Of a stretch of 62,439 bases of DNA, positions 8,135-16,916 are shown in pieces. Within the stretch, counting starts at the first letter, position 1. Each line of letters starts with the position of its first letter. A model generated the notes under the pieces. The model was not told the DNA's origin. It saw only the letters and a program-made list of their open reading frames with translations, and did not search any database. The position numbers were made by a program, and so were the translations under genes. The DNA is from Fischerella muscicola PCC 7414 (lineage in GTDB: Bacteria; Cyanobacteriota; Cyanobacteriia; Cyanobacteriales; Nostocaceae): assembly GCF_000317205.1 (NCBI RefSeq), contig NZ_AJLK01000113.1, forward strand, positions 1 through 62,439, read 5' to 3'.

Positions 8135-9130
8135 TCAACACTTTTGGGCTGAAGTAGTATCTATTAAAGAGTTATCTTTGTCTTGGCGATCACTAAGTGA
8201 ATTAATCCAATCTAAAATAGCTTGGTTGATAATCTCTGGATTTTCATCGTGGGGACAATGACCAACATCTTCTATACTCAGCAATTGTAAATTCTGGTTA
8301 TATTTAGTAAATTCATGGGCAAGTGCTGGGGGAACAAATTTATCTTTTTGTCCCCAGATTAATAGCATGGGAATTGTTAAGTTAGGCAGCATAGACTTGA
8401 CACTCATGCCAAAATTGGCACTAATTGTCGCTTTAAACAAAGCACTAAAAGCGCGGGCAGAACCCCTATCTTGGGGAGGCCCTGCTAATATTTCTACTAG
8501 TTCATCGGTAATAGCTTCTGGGTTAGCGTAGGCGATCGCAGCCCAACGCCGTAGTATATTTGGTCGGCGAATGAAATAAAATAGGGGTTTCATTAACAAT
8601 GGCGAAGCCACCATATTTTTAATTGTGGCAACGACGGGATGCAGAAAAGCAGGAATAGCTTCTTGCTCTAAAGATGGATCTGGTAAACTCATCATCACTA
8701 CACCCTGCACCATCTCAGGATAAGTAGCAGCAGCAGCCAAGGAGACTAGAGAACCGAGGGAGTTACCTATTAAAATGACAGGTTGGCGGATAAATGTTTT
8801 CCAAAAGTCATAGACCTGTTCTACCCAAAGTTGGATACTATAATTCACACAAGCTTTTTCAGAAGCACCAAAACCCAGCATGTCTAGGGCATAAACTGTA
8901 TGCAGTTCTCCCAACACCTCTAAATTGTGTCGCCAATGTCCAATAGAAGCACCAAACCCATGCAGCAAAATCAGGGGGGTTGTATTGGGGTGGTTTTGGA
9001 TTGGACGAATATAAGTGTAACGAGTTTGCCAACCCCGCCATACCCAGTCTCTTTGATTACCTACTCGTTGTTGCCAGTGAACTACACTGTTCACACTTGT
9101 CTCCCTGTTGATATTTATAATTCCTCTCAT
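8135..9130 (-). CDS. Alpha/beta-fold hydrolase
   Basis: This 331-residue alpha/beta hydrolase has the oxyanion-hole region 'PLILLHGFGASIGHWRHN' at about residues 51-68. The nucleophile elbow is 'LIGNSLGS' (serine nucleophile), an acidic residue lies in 'LLIWGQKDKFVPP', and the catalytic histidine is in 'IEDVGHCPHDENP'. The order and spacing fit the complete Ser-Asp-His triad of the family. No signal peptide is evident. In cyanobacteria and plastids many relatives act on esters of chlorophyll breakdown products or lipids, but the substrate cannot be decided here. Its start 'MRGIININRETS' has little Shine-Dalgarno support, and a later start is possible. Confidence 0.87.
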   Translation of the reverse strand: MRGIININRETSVNSVVHWQQRVGNQRDWVWRGWQTRYTYIRPIQNHPNTTPLILLHGFGASIGHWRHNLEVLGELHTVYALDMLGFGASEKACVNYSIQLWVEQVYDFWKTFIRQPVILIGNSLGSLVSLAAAATYPEMVQGVVMMSLPDPSLEQEAIPAFLHPVVATIKNMVASPLLMKPLFYFIRRPNILRRWAAIAYANPEAITDELVEILAGPPQDRGSARAFSALFKATISANFGMSVKSMLPNLTIPMLLIWGQKDKFVPPALAHEFTKYNQNLQLLSIEDVGHCPHDENPEIINQAILDWINSLSDRQDKDNSLIDTTSAQKC

Positions 9131-9511
9131 TTCTAGCTTAATCGCTAGTTCTGATATTGTTGACCGTGTTTCAATTAATGCGATCGCTTGTTTGGGTAAG
9201 CGGGGTTCTTTAGATCATATGCTCAAACCGCAGCAGCGTTGATCAATTCTTCCTGCTTTTTTTTCAAACTTTGCAAATGACGAATGAGGACTGCCAAAGG
9301 ATTGATCCCATGCATAATTAACAAAATCAGCCAGCAGAATTTCTTCGACGCCAAGAACGCCAAGAATTAAGTTTATAGATTTTATGTCATGTCCGTTTGA
9401 GGACTTATCATATCTGTGAAGGACTGTAGGTAATAGGTAATGGGAAAAACCAATTACCTATTACCAATTACCCATTACCAACCTACGCGACAATATAAGG
9501 ATTCCAGCAAT
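9131..9511. other. Intergenic region with a coding remnant and short repeats
   Basis: Between the hydrolase and the minD-like gene there is no complete gene. It holds a HIP1 site, a short coding-like tail (9223-9315), a 'CGCCAAGAACGCCAAGAA' repeat near 9349, and near 9428-9482 an inverted pair of 'taggtaatgggaa / ttacctattacc' low-complexity repeats common in the window's spacers. Confidence 0.6.
9223..9315 (-). pseudogene. Possible 3' remnant of a lost gene
   Basis: A frame of 30 codons from ATG 9315 gives a protein-like tail 'LIRHLQSLKKKQEELINAA', and the frame continues upstream with hydrophobic codons ('FCWLILLIMHG'). It resembles the end of a small membrane-anchored protein and has no Shine-Dalgarno. 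It may be a leftover 3' end or a very small gene. I do not recognise a family. Confidence 0.3.
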
Positions 9512-10342
9512 TTAAAAATAGGGATATAAACTTATAAAGTCAGTAGTTGGATCGATTGTAGAGCCTCTATCTAAGATTCTGTCATCAGATAAGTCAAAAT
9601 CAAGAGATTTGTTGACCTTTTCGCCTCCTAAGCTGTGAGCAATCTTATCAAACGCAATTACAGCAGGTGATTTGTTTTTTCCTAATACTAAAGGCTCACC
9701 ATGATTGGTAGAAACGATCACACGCTCATCTTCACAAATTGATCCTATGAGTGGAATTGCTAGAAGTTCTTGGACATCTTCTGGTGACATCATATTCAAA
9801 TCACGCACCATTCCGGGTCTAACACGATTAATAATTAATTGAATGGGCTTTATCTTTTGTGCTTCTAGTAAGGTAATGACACGGTTAGCATCACGTACTG
9901 AGGAAATTTCTGGTGTAGTCACAACTAACGCTTCAGTAGCAGCAGCGATCGCATTTTGAAACCCTGTATCAATACCTGCTGGGCTATCTATGAGTACATA
10001 TTGATACTTCTGTGCCAAGTCGTTCAATAACGCTTTTATCTGTTCTGGAGTGACTAATTCTTTGCTGCGTTTTTTGCCTGCTGGTAAAAGTGCTAAACCC
10101 GGCTGGCGTTTATCTTTGATCAAAGCTTGTTCTAAGCGACATTCCCGGGCCAGAACATCAAATAATGAGTATATTATTCGTTTTTCTAGTCCCAGCAGCA
10201 AATCCAAATTTCTCAATTCAAAATCAGCATCAACCAATGCTACCTGATAACCCATCTTGGCTAAAGCTATGCCCAAGTTGGCTGTAATGGTGGTTTTACC
10301 CACACCGCCTTTGCCGGAAGTAATGACAATAATCCGAGTCAT
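9512..10342 (-). CDS. MinD-like ATPase lacking the membrane-targeting helix
   Basis: This encodes 276 residues. The deviant Walker A 'GKGGVGKTT' (residues 10-18), 'VDADFELRNLDLLLGLE', 'LIDSPAGID' and 'VVTTPEISSVRDANRVI' identify the MinD branch of ParA/MRP ATPases, and similarity to cyanobacterial MinD is strong to about residue 240. Canonical MinD (about 268 residues) ends in a basic amphipathic helix that binds membrane. Here the tail is acidic and polar ('SLDFDLSDDRILDRGSTID') and ends 'FISLYPYF', so cycling on the membrane seems unlikely. No minC or minE lies in the window. I read it as a MinD paralogue, not the main division-site gene. Confidence 0.85.
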   Translation of the reverse strand: MTRIIVITSGKGGVGKTTITANLGIALAKMGYQVALVDADFELRNLDLLLGLEKRIIYSLFDVLARECRLEQALIKDKRQPGLALLPAGKKRSKELVTPEQIKALLNDLAQKYQYVLIDSPAGIDTGFQNAIAAATEALVVTTPEISSVRDANRVITLLEAQKIKPIQLIINRVRPGMVRDLNMMSPEDVQELLAIPLIGSICEDERVIVSTNHGEPLVLGKNKSPAVIAFDKIAHSLGGEKVNKSLDFDLSDDRILDRGSTIDPTTDFISLYPYF

Positions 10343-10741
10343 GATAGAAAAGCTCTATTTAGGACATAGGGCTAGCACCCCGTTAATCATCTCTACCAAA
10401 AACTTAAACATTAACCGGAGCAAAATTATTACTTGTAAAACTTTGTAAGGAAGAATTACTGACGTGTAATTACTTATAAGATTATGTTAAACAAAGAAAA
10501 ATTCCGTATTAAATCTATTTTTCTGTAATTTTGACGACATTTCAACCTTATTAAGGGTTAAAAGCTAGATTTAGTACCAAGGGTATCTTACACATCACTT
10601 TGCTGGATGCGATCGCATACCTCCAAGTATCTCACTTGTAATATTAAGTGCCACCCCCACAGAAAGCCGCCATTTTTGACATTAATGTAGTCCGCTCAAT
10701 TGCTATCAGAAATTCAAAATTGAGTAACTTGACACAGTTAT

Positions 10742-10772
10742 TACTTATGTAATATAGTGTAATACATAAGTA
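10742..10772. promoter_or_regulatory. Imperfect palindrome upstream of a GNAT gene
   Basis: TACTTATGTAATA (10742-10754) faces TAATACATAAGTA (10760-10772) as an inverted repeat with two mismatches and a 5-nt centre. It lies about 85 bp upstream of the acetyltransferase start, a plausible operator position. No regulator is identified. Confidence 0.35.
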
Positions 10773-10857
10773 TATAGAGCAGCGATCGCAAAATAAAACA
10801 ACTTGACTTGGATATGAGTCTAAATTGCACAAGTTAACGTATTGGTGAAAGTTGCTG

Positions 10858-11394
10858 ATGATTGTGCGAGAAGCGACCCATAGTGACGTACCCGCAATTG
10901 CACGAGTTCATGTAGATACTTGGCGAACCACTTATCAAGGGATTGTTCCACATGAGTTTCTCACAAATCTATCCTACGAGAAGCGGGAAAATGGTTGGCA
11001 TCAAGTTTTGAACAACGCATCAAAAGATGGCAACTTTACTTACGTTGCAGAGGATGAATCAGGTCAAATTGTTGGTTTTGCGAATGGTGGAGTAGAACGC
11101 ACAGGCGATCCAGTTTATCAGGGTGAGTTGAGGGCAATTTATATTCTCAAGAGCCATCAAAAAAAAGGAATTGGGCGTGAACTAGTTCGGATAGTAGCAC
11201 AAAGGTTAGGTCAGATGAAGATTGATTCCATGCTGGTGTGGGTATTAGCAAACAATCCTGCGTGTCGTTTCTATGAAACGCTTGGAGGACAAAAAGTACA
11301 TGAAAAAGAGATTGAAAGGGGAGGAACTAAACTAATCGAGATTGGCTATGGCTGGATGGATATATCAAATCTGCAACGTAGTAGCACAACCTAG
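10858..11394 (+). CDS. GNAT-family N-acetyltransferase
   Basis: This encodes about 178 residues with a typical GNAT fold. The N-terminal strand-helix is 'REATHSDVPAIARVHVDTW', strand 4 is 'ELRAIYILKSH', the acetyl-CoA pyrophosphate loop is 'QKKGIGRELV', and 'NNPACRFYETLGG' marks the C-terminal part. Substrate specificity cannot be read from sequence; relatives acetylate small amines, protein N-termini or ribosomal proteins. ATG 10858 is preferred; a TTG two codons earlier is possible. It stands alone downstream of an imperfect palindrome. Confidence 0.87.
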   Translation: MIVREATHSDVPAIARVHVDTWRTTYQGIVPHEFLTNLSYEKRENGWHQVLNNASKDGNFTYVAEDESGQIVGFANGGVERTGDPVYQGELRAIYILKSHQKKGIGRELVRIVAQRLGQMKIDSMLVWVLANNPACRFYETLGGQKVHEKEIERGGTKLIEIGYGWMDISNLQRSSTT

Positions 11395-11951
11395 CAACGC
11401 ACTGGAGTGAACCGTATCTGAAATCTATTTTGAAAATAGCGATTGGGGATTAACTTAACAGCAAACCCATGATCCATCGCCTTGCACTGTGTTTATCTGT
11501 GTTCGTTTCTTATCTTAATACTGTACCCAACTGCAAGCTGCTATAAATTAGCGTTGGCAAAACCTCTACCGAATAACTACCACTCGAAATTATTTTTACT
11601 AATTTAAAAAATTTATCTCAAATTCACCGCTTGCGTGTCCCGACAGTTCAGAGCTTACATACATAGTACGAGAGGAAATGTACCGTTACTCAAAAGCGGC
11701 GGGTGCGTAGACGCAGGGAAATTACTGAGAATCTGGGAGGTTAGCTTAAAAGTAGCTATCCTTAAAAGAGTGTGTCATAACTCACCAGTGGAGTTTTTTC
11801 CATGCGATAAACGCTTTGCTCTGACGACTTACACGCAAGTGGTTTATTTTACTTAAAAAGTATAATTTATATGTTTACATCTTTAAGGACAACTCCATTA
11901 AATTAGTGAATAACTGATAACTGTTAACTGATCACTGATAACTGACAAAAT
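11395..11951. other. Gene-free spacer with short repeats
   Basis: These 557 bp hold no convincing gene. Visible elements are a 'CCCATGATCCATC...GCCTTGCAC' repeat near 11467-11507 shared with 24486-24532, a 'GTGCGTAGACGC' fragment near 11702, and TAACTGATAACTG-type tandem repeats at 11908-11945 just before the AAA ATPase gene. A short open frame at 11635-11856 lacks coding character. Confidence 0.6.
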
Positions 11952-13154
11952 ATGGAATTTGATTATTTCAGACACCATGAAGGTTCTCCTGTTAATAACA
12001 ACCGTCAAAGTTTACTAGCTAGTGGTTGGCGACCTTTCCATCGGGAATTGGACTGGGAATTTTTAGGTCAACTGATGTTGCATGATACACAGGAGTTAAC
12101 TCAAAAAAGTCTGAATTTAGCAAGTAGCATCGCAGAAACTTTGGGACGCAATAACTATGCTTGGTGGGCAAATTTATTAAATATTGTTTCGGAAAATACG
12201 CGCTACGAAGTTGAGAAATTCTGGAACTATATCACACCAGACCCACTGACACCTGATTATCGTTATAAGGATGTTTTAAATACAGATACACCTATTACGC
12301 AATTTGTGAATCGTAATAGTATTCCCATCGATTATGTTCTCAATCGACTGCAAGAAATTACGGTGATGCGGGTTTTAAAATTATTAGGACGCCCTGATGT
12401 AATTACTCAATATTATTTAGAAAGAAATTTTTATTTTCCCGTTGAGAAATTTATAAATTGGGAACGGCTAGATGTGATAAACACTGTTTATGCATATTGG
12501 TCAAAAGATGATGTCTGGTTACAAATTGATCCCTATGATCGGGGACGGCGGCATTATAGTTTAATGGCAAAAAAATTATCTCCATTAATTAACAAAGCGA
12601 CTTATGATTTAGCAATCATGTTGAGTGGATATCAAAGTCGTGTAGGTAAGGTGCAGAGTCAATTTATGATTCGCAGTTTTCCAGAAGATATTCAACACTT
12701 TACCGATATAGTTCAACAGGCAATTCTAAATCAAAATCAATTAGCAGTTTTAGTACATGGTAAACCAGGAACAGGTAAGACTGCGTGGACACAAGCAGTT
12801 GCAAAAGAAATTTTAGTATCGCTTGGGTTTGTGATTTTTATTTTGGATCATGATGCGATCGCTAACTTTGTACCACCTAATTATTTAGAGCGAATCTGTA
12901 TTATTATTAATGAGGCAGACAATTTAGCTCAAGACCGTGCTAGCGAAGTCGCACAGCATAGCAATAAGACTGAACATATTTTAAGTTTGCTAGATGGCAC
13001 TTTGTATCAAAGTGTTATAGAAGACTCTGGTATGCAAATGCAACAAAGGTTGGTAGTACTGATGACTTGCAACACCACAGAAAGACTAGATCCCGCTATG
13101 TTGCGTAAAGGTAGGGTAGATTTGATGTATGAATTTACTCATTTATTTGTTTAA
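11952..13154 (+). CDS. AAA ATPase with atypical Walker B
   Basis: This 400-residue protein has an N-terminal half (1-235) with no family I recognise; it is rich in aromatic residues and helices. An AAA ATPase module follows: Walker A 'VHGKPGTGKTAW' (about 270-281), a Walker B-like 'ICIIINEADN' (about 315-324) and an arginine-finger region 'TTERLDPAMLRKGRVDLMYEF'. In the Walker B the usual Asp before the catalytic Glu is Asn, which may weaken Mg2+ binding while keeping the glutamate. BCS1/ClpX-like remodelling is the nearest idea, but the target is unknown. Only 8 bp separate it from a Nudix gene, suggesting an operon. Confidence 0.8.
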   Translation: MEFDYFRHHEGSPVNNNRQSLLASGWRPFHRELDWEFLGQLMLHDTQELTQKSLNLASSIAETLGRNNYAWWANLLNIVSENTRYEVEKFWNYITPDPLTPDYRYKDVLNTDTPITQFVNRNSIPIDYVLNRLQEITVMRVLKLLGRPDVITQYYLERNFYFPVEKFINWERLDVINTVYAYWSKDDVWLQIDPYDRGRRHYSLMAKKLSPLINKATYDLAIMLSGYQSRVGKVQSQFMIRSFPEDIQHFTDIVQQAILNQNQLAVLVHGKPGTGKTAWTQAVAKEILVSLGFVIFILDHDAIANFVPPNYLERICIIINEADNLAQDRASEVAQHSNKTEHILSLLDGTLYQSVIEDSGMQMQQRLVVLMTCNTTERLDPAMLRKGRVDLMYEFTHLFV

Positions 13155-13162
13155 TTTAGAGA

Positions 13163-13585
13163 ATGCGTAAAATCAAATCTTGTGGTGTGCTTGTAATGCG
13201 ATCACAACCACAAATGAGTTTTTTACTCCTGTTAAAACCTAACCGTTATGACTTACCAAAAGGTCATATAGAAACAGGTGAGGATGAAATCAGTTGTGCT
13301 TTACGCGAATTATTTGAAGAAACTGGAATTAGAGCTAATGACATTGAATTAGATCATAAATTCCAGTTTCATGTTACTTATCTAGTCAAATCTAAGCGGA
13401 CTCAAAACAAAAAAGCAGAGAAAAAAGTTGTCATATTTTTAGCATGGTTAAAGAACGAAGTTTTGATTAAAACCAGCGAACACAGTGGCTATATGTGGGT
13501 AGAATGGAAACCGCCACATACGATTCAGCGAAAAACTATTGATCCCTTATTGCAAGAGTTGGAAAAATATTTATTGAAGTTGTAA
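13163..13585 (+). CDS. Nudix hydrolase
   Basis: This 140-residue Nudix protein has a perfect Nudix box in 'GHIETGEDEISCALRELFEE' followed by TGI, fitting GX5EX7REUXEEXGU. The glutamates bind metal and activate water for cleaving a nucleoside diphosphate linked to X. The short form with 'YDLPKG' before the box resembles diadenosine-polyphosphate or (di)nucleoside polyphosphate hydrolases, but specificity is inferred. It starts 8 bp after the AAA ATPase stop and the preceding 'TTTAGAGA' could serve as ribosome-binding site, so co-expression and a linked function are likely. Confidence 0.9.
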   Translation: MRKIKSCGVLVMRSQPQMSFLLLLKPNRYDLPKGHIETGEDEISCALRELFEETGIRANDIELDHKFQFHVTYLVKSKRTQNKKAEKKVVIFLAWLKNEVLIKTSEHSGYMWVEWKPPHTIQRKTIDPLLQELEKYLLKL

Positions 13586-13600
13586 AATTTTTGGGAACAC

Positions 13601-13842
13601 ATGGCAAGGAAATCAACTAGCAGTAATTTTACTCAGTTGGCAGCAGGGTTATTGCAAAGAAAGATAATAAAAGTTTTTCCTTTGCTTATCTCAAAGAACA
13701 ATTTCTTTCTGCCATGATGCAATGGATAACAGAGATGAAAATTGGTGGTATGAAACAAAGTGTTGTTTCACAAGTTGCTGCTGTGCGAGAACAAATGGAA
13801 AGTGCAAAATTAGGAGAGTCTCATGAAACTCCAACGTTTTGA
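13601..13842 (+). pseudogene. Frameshifted small gene upstream of the GNAT pair
   Basis: ATG 13601 opens a frame 'MARKSTSSNFTQLAAGLLQR' that soon stops. A second frame from about 13668 continues in protein-like fashion ('FAYLKEQFLSAMMQWITEM', 'VVSQVAAVREQMESAKL') to a TGA at 13840, overlapping the start of the next gene. One frameshift near the 'ataataaaagtttttcc' run would join them into an 80-residue helical protein. No family is recognised. It may be a sequencing-error frameshift or a real lesion. Confidence 0.45.
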
Positions 13843-14662
13843 AAATGCAAGTGAATTTTATGACAGGGTAAAAGATTATTTGCTCAGTCAAGAAGCAATG
13901 CATAATTTGCTACTTGGAATAGCTAATACCTTAATTCATCATCCAGAACGATATAAATCCCAACCCTACTTAGCAATAGTAGAAATAGACAGAGATATCG
14001 TTGCAGTGGCGATGAGAACACCACCATATGATTTGGTGTTATCGCAAAGCGAAAATTTAGATGCAGTCAAAGCGATCGCTCAAGACTTATATTTAGTTTC
14101 AGAATCAATATCAGCAGTTAATGGGCCTACTGTTGAGTCCGAAGCTTTTGCACAAGCCTGGTGTTCTCTTACAGGAAAATCCTATCAATTGAAAATGGCC
14201 ATGCGTGCCTTTCAATTAGAACAAGTCCACCATATTTCTCAAGCGCCAGGATATTTGCGGCTAGCAACCGATAGTGATCAAGAACTTTTGTTACGTTGGT
14301 TTGAAGCTTTTTGCCTAGAAGCAGTTGGCAAAGTTGAATCTGATCCCCAAGCTTGGATTAATCATCATTTGCAACAGCAAGCTGTTTACCTTTGGCAAGA
14401 TGAGGTAACAGTTTCAATGGCTAGCCGTGGTCAACTCACACCTCATGGTGTGCGGATCAATTTGGTGTATACACCACCAGAATATCGTGGTAAAGGCTAT
14501 GCTAGTGCTTGCTTGGCACGGTTAAGCCAAAAATTACTTGATCAAGGGCATAAATACTGTTTTTTGTTTACGGATTTAGCAAATCCAACCACTAATCATA
14601 TCTACCAATTAATAGGTTATCGACCTGTAGGTGATTGGCATAATTATTGTTTCATATCGTAG
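13823..14662 (+). CDS. GNAT acetyltransferase, first tandem copy
   Basis: This 279-residue protein has a C-terminal GNAT domain. The acetyl-CoA loop is 'YTPPEYRGKGYASACLARLS' and the end is 'LFTDLANPTTNHIYQLIGY'. The N-terminal half (about 1-140) is a degenerate GNAT-like domain with 'YLAIVEIDRDIVAVAMRTPP', so a two-domain GNAT is likely. The start follows TAGGAGAG by 4-5 nt. It is followed after 16 bp by a close paralogue. The substrate is unknown; such proteins are usually annotated only as N-acetyltransferases. Confidence 0.88.
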   Translation: MKLQRFENASEFYDRVKDYLLSQEAMHNLLLGIANTLIHHPERYKSQPYLAIVEIDRDIVAVAMRTPPYDLVLSQSENLDAVKAIAQDLYLVSESISAVNGPTVESEAFAQAWCSLTGKSYQLKMAMRAFQLEQVHHISQAPGYLRLATDSDQELLLRWFEAFCLEAVGKVESDPQAWINHHLQQQAVYLWQDEVTVSMASRGQLTPHGVRINLVYTPPEYRGKGYASACLARLSQKLLDQGHKYCFLFTDLANPTTNHIYQLIGYRPVGDWHNYCFIS

Positions 14663-14678
14663 GAAATTAGGGGTTTAG

Positions 14679-15521
14679 ATGAAACTCCAACAATTTGAAG
14701 ATGCAAAACAATTTTATGACCGGGTGAAAGATTACTTGCTGATTCACGAAGCAATGCATAACGTGCAGCTTGCACTTTGTCACGCCTTGATTCACAATCC
14801 GCAACGCTTCGACGAAAAACCCTATTTAGCAATTGTGGAGGCAGACGGAGATATTATTGCAGTAGTAATGAAGACAAAGTCTCGGAACTTGCTATTGTCA
14901 AAGATACAAGATTTTGCGGCCATACAGGCGATCGCTCAAAATTTACACTTTACCCAAAAGTTACTGCCAGGAGTCAACGGCCCTACGGCTGAGGCAAAAG
15001 CCTTTGCAGAGAATTGGCATTCCCTAACAGGTCAATCATACCAATTAAAAATGGCCCTGCGTGCTTTTCAACTAGAACAGGTGCAGAAGATTTCCCAAGC
15101 AAATGGTCACTTACGTCAGGCGACACAAAGCGATCGCGAAATACTTATCCGTTGGTTTAAAGCCTTTGTACTAGAAGCTTTGGACACTCCTCCCACAAAT
15201 ACGGAACGCGCTGTTGACAACCACTTGCAGCGTGGTACTGGTTACATTTGGGAAGATATAATCCCCGTCTCTATGGCTTGTCATACTGGTGTCACACCCA
15301 ACGGTGCAGGAGTCAGTATGGTGTACACACCACCAGAATATCGCCAAAAGGGCTACGCCAGCACTTGCGTGGCAGCTTTGAGCCAGACTTTACTTCAGCA
15401 AGGGTATAAATACTGTTTTTTATTTACAGATTTGGCAAACCCAACCAGCAACCATATTTACGAAGCAATTGGTTATCGAGTTGTAGGTGATTTATATGAT
15501 TATTGTTTTCTATTTGATTGA
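14679..15521 (+). CDS. GNAT acetyltransferase, second tandem copy
   Basis: This 280-residue paralogue of the preceding gene shares almost the same start ('MKLQQFEDAKQFYDRVKDYL' against 'MKLQRFENASEFYDRVKDYL') and acetyl-CoA loop ('PPEYRQKGYASTCVA'). Conservation is strong along the whole length, so the pair arose by tandem duplication. Divergence is scattered, with a HIP1 site in both copies, arguing that it is not recent. Both probably come from one transcript. The substrate is unknown. Confidence 0.88.
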   Translation: MKLQQFEDAKQFYDRVKDYLLIHEAMHNVQLALCHALIHNPQRFDEKPYLAIVEADGDIIAVVMKTKSRNLLLSKIQDFAAIQAIAQNLHFTQKLLPGVNGPTAEAKAFAENWHSLTGQSYQLKMALRAFQLEQVQKISQANGHLRQATQSDREILIRWFKAFVLEALDTPPTNTERAVDNHLQRGTGYIWEDIIPVSMACHTGVTPNGAGVSMVYTPPEYRQKGYASTCVAALSQTLLQQGYKYCFLFTDLANPTSNHIYEAIGYRVVGDLYDYCFLFD

Positions 15522-15574
15522 ATTAGGATTTACAGCCAATTGAGGCTAGCGTTGAGTGAATTGTTTTAGAAAAA

Positions 15575-15648
15575 ACGAACACAGATGCACACAGATGCAC
15601 ACGGATGATTTATCGGTGTGCATCGGTGTTTATCGGTGGTCGATTTTC
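15575..15648. repeat. 'CACAGATGCACACAGATG' type repeat
   Basis: A GC-poor repeat of the form CACAGATGCACACAGATGCA followed by an inverted 'GGTGTGCATCGGTGTTTATC' lies between the GNAT pair and the dehydratase gene. The two halves can form a long hairpin. The same family recurs at 24490-24535, 30294-30430, 59195-59475 and 62157-62205. Confidence 0.65.
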
Positions 15649-15704
15649 AAAACCTAATTTTTGCCACAGCTTTGATTTATCACAGGTCTACTCATACAGG
15701 TGTC

Positions 15705-16676
15705 ATGTCACAGTTTCATTCTGTTACGTTTGCCGATATTGAAATGGCTGCGAAGCATCTTGCTGGTATTGCTTACCGTACGCCAGTTATGACTTCAACA
15801 ACTGTAAATCAACGCACGAATAGTCAAGTTTTCTTCAAATGCGAAAACTTTCAACGCACGGGTTCTTTTAAATTTCGCGGTGCATACAATGCACTTTTGC
15901 AGTTATCGGCAGATCAAAAACAAAAAGGTGTGATCACATTTTCATCAGGGAATCACGCTCAAGCGATCGCCTTAGCTGGAAGTTTGCTCAACATCCCCAC
16001 AACTATAGTCATGCCAGAGGATGCCCCCAGTGTCAAACAATCAGCAACTCGTGGTTATGGTGCAGAGGTAATTTTATATGACCGTAGCGAAACAAATAGG
16101 GAAGAATTAACCCAAACTTTGGCACAGGATAGGGGTTTAACAATGATTCCTCCCTACGACCATCCTCATATAGTTGCGGGACAAGGGACAGCAGCTAAAG
16201 AACTAGTAGAGGAAGTCGGTGGATTAGATTTACTGTTAGTGTGTTGTGGTGGTGGCGGCTTACTTTCTGGAAGTGCGATCGCGGCTAAAGCACTTTCACC
16301 CAATTGTAAAGTCATCGGTGTAGAACCAGAACGCGCTGACGATGCTACCCGTTCTTTTCATACTAAAACTTTCCACACTGTCAATAATCCTGATACCATC
16401 GCTGACGGTGCGCGGACTCCTAGTTTAGGTAAAATTACGTTTCCTCTGGTATTAAATTACGTCGATGACATGGTGACAGTATCTGAGGAAGCAATTGTTA
16501 GAACTATGTTCTTTTTATGGGAACGCTTAAAAATAGTTGTAGAACCCACTGGAGTATTAGCTGCTGCTGCTTTATTAGAAGGTGTAATTAATGAACCTGA
16601 CGCGAAGATTGGTGTGATTATTAGTGGTGGGAATGTAGATTTGTCACAAGTAGCTCAATTGTTTTCTTCATCCTGA
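15705..16676 (+). CDS. PLP-dependent serine/threonine dehydratase or serine racemase
   Basis: This encodes 323 residues from ATG 15705 ('MSQFHSVTFADIEMAAKHLA'), the usual size for the fold-type II serine racemase/threonine dehydratase group. The PLP lysine is in 'GSFKFRGAYNAL', the substrate loop is 'SSGNHAQAIALA', and the phosphate cup is 'CCGGGGLLSG'. No C-terminal ACT domain is present, so this is not the isoleucine-regulated biosynthetic IlvA. It would deaminate serine or threonine to a 2-oxo acid plus ammonia, or racemise serine or hydroxyaspartate. An upstream in-frame start would run through repeat DNA and is rejected. Confidence 0.9.
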   Translation: MSQFHSVTFADIEMAAKHLAGIAYRTPVMTSTTVNQRTNSQVFFKCENFQRTGSFKFRGAYNALLQLSADQKQKGVITFSSGNHAQAIALAGSLLNIPTTIVMPEDAPSVKQSATRGYGAEVILYDRSETNREELTQTLAQDRGLTMIPPYDHPHIVAGQGTAAKELVEEVGGLDLLLVCCGGGGLLSGSAIAAKALSPNCKVIGVEPERADDATRSFHTKTFHTVNNPDTIADGARTPSLGKITFPLVLNYVDDMVTVSEEAIVRTMFFLWERLKIVVEPTGVLAAAALLEGVINEPDAKIGVIISGGNVDLSQVAQLFSSS

Positions 16677-16916
16677 AATATTAATATTTTACGTATTTCA
16701 GTTATTCTTATGACTAGCTTAGTAATAGAGAATTCCTAGATAATTTATGAAATTTCCTCTTTCTTTTCTTGGCGTCCTACCTTACGGAAGCCACTATCGC
16801 GTCTAAGGCGTCCTTGGCAGTTCATTAAAGAGGTTATTTTTTCACATGAAATGGGATTGCTATAGCTAGATTTTTATTATCGGTGAAAAAATATTATTTG
16901 TAAAGCTAGTGAATCT

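Noticed and set aside
10644-10832. Minus-strand frame of 62 residues over the spacer before the GNAT gene
   Set aside because: It covers the palindrome and promoter region and shows no coding pattern.
11635-11856. Plus-strand frame of 73 residues in the spacer before the AAA gene
   Set aside because: It contains a 'GCGTAGACGCAGGGAA' repeat fragment, has no start signal and no protein-like pattern.
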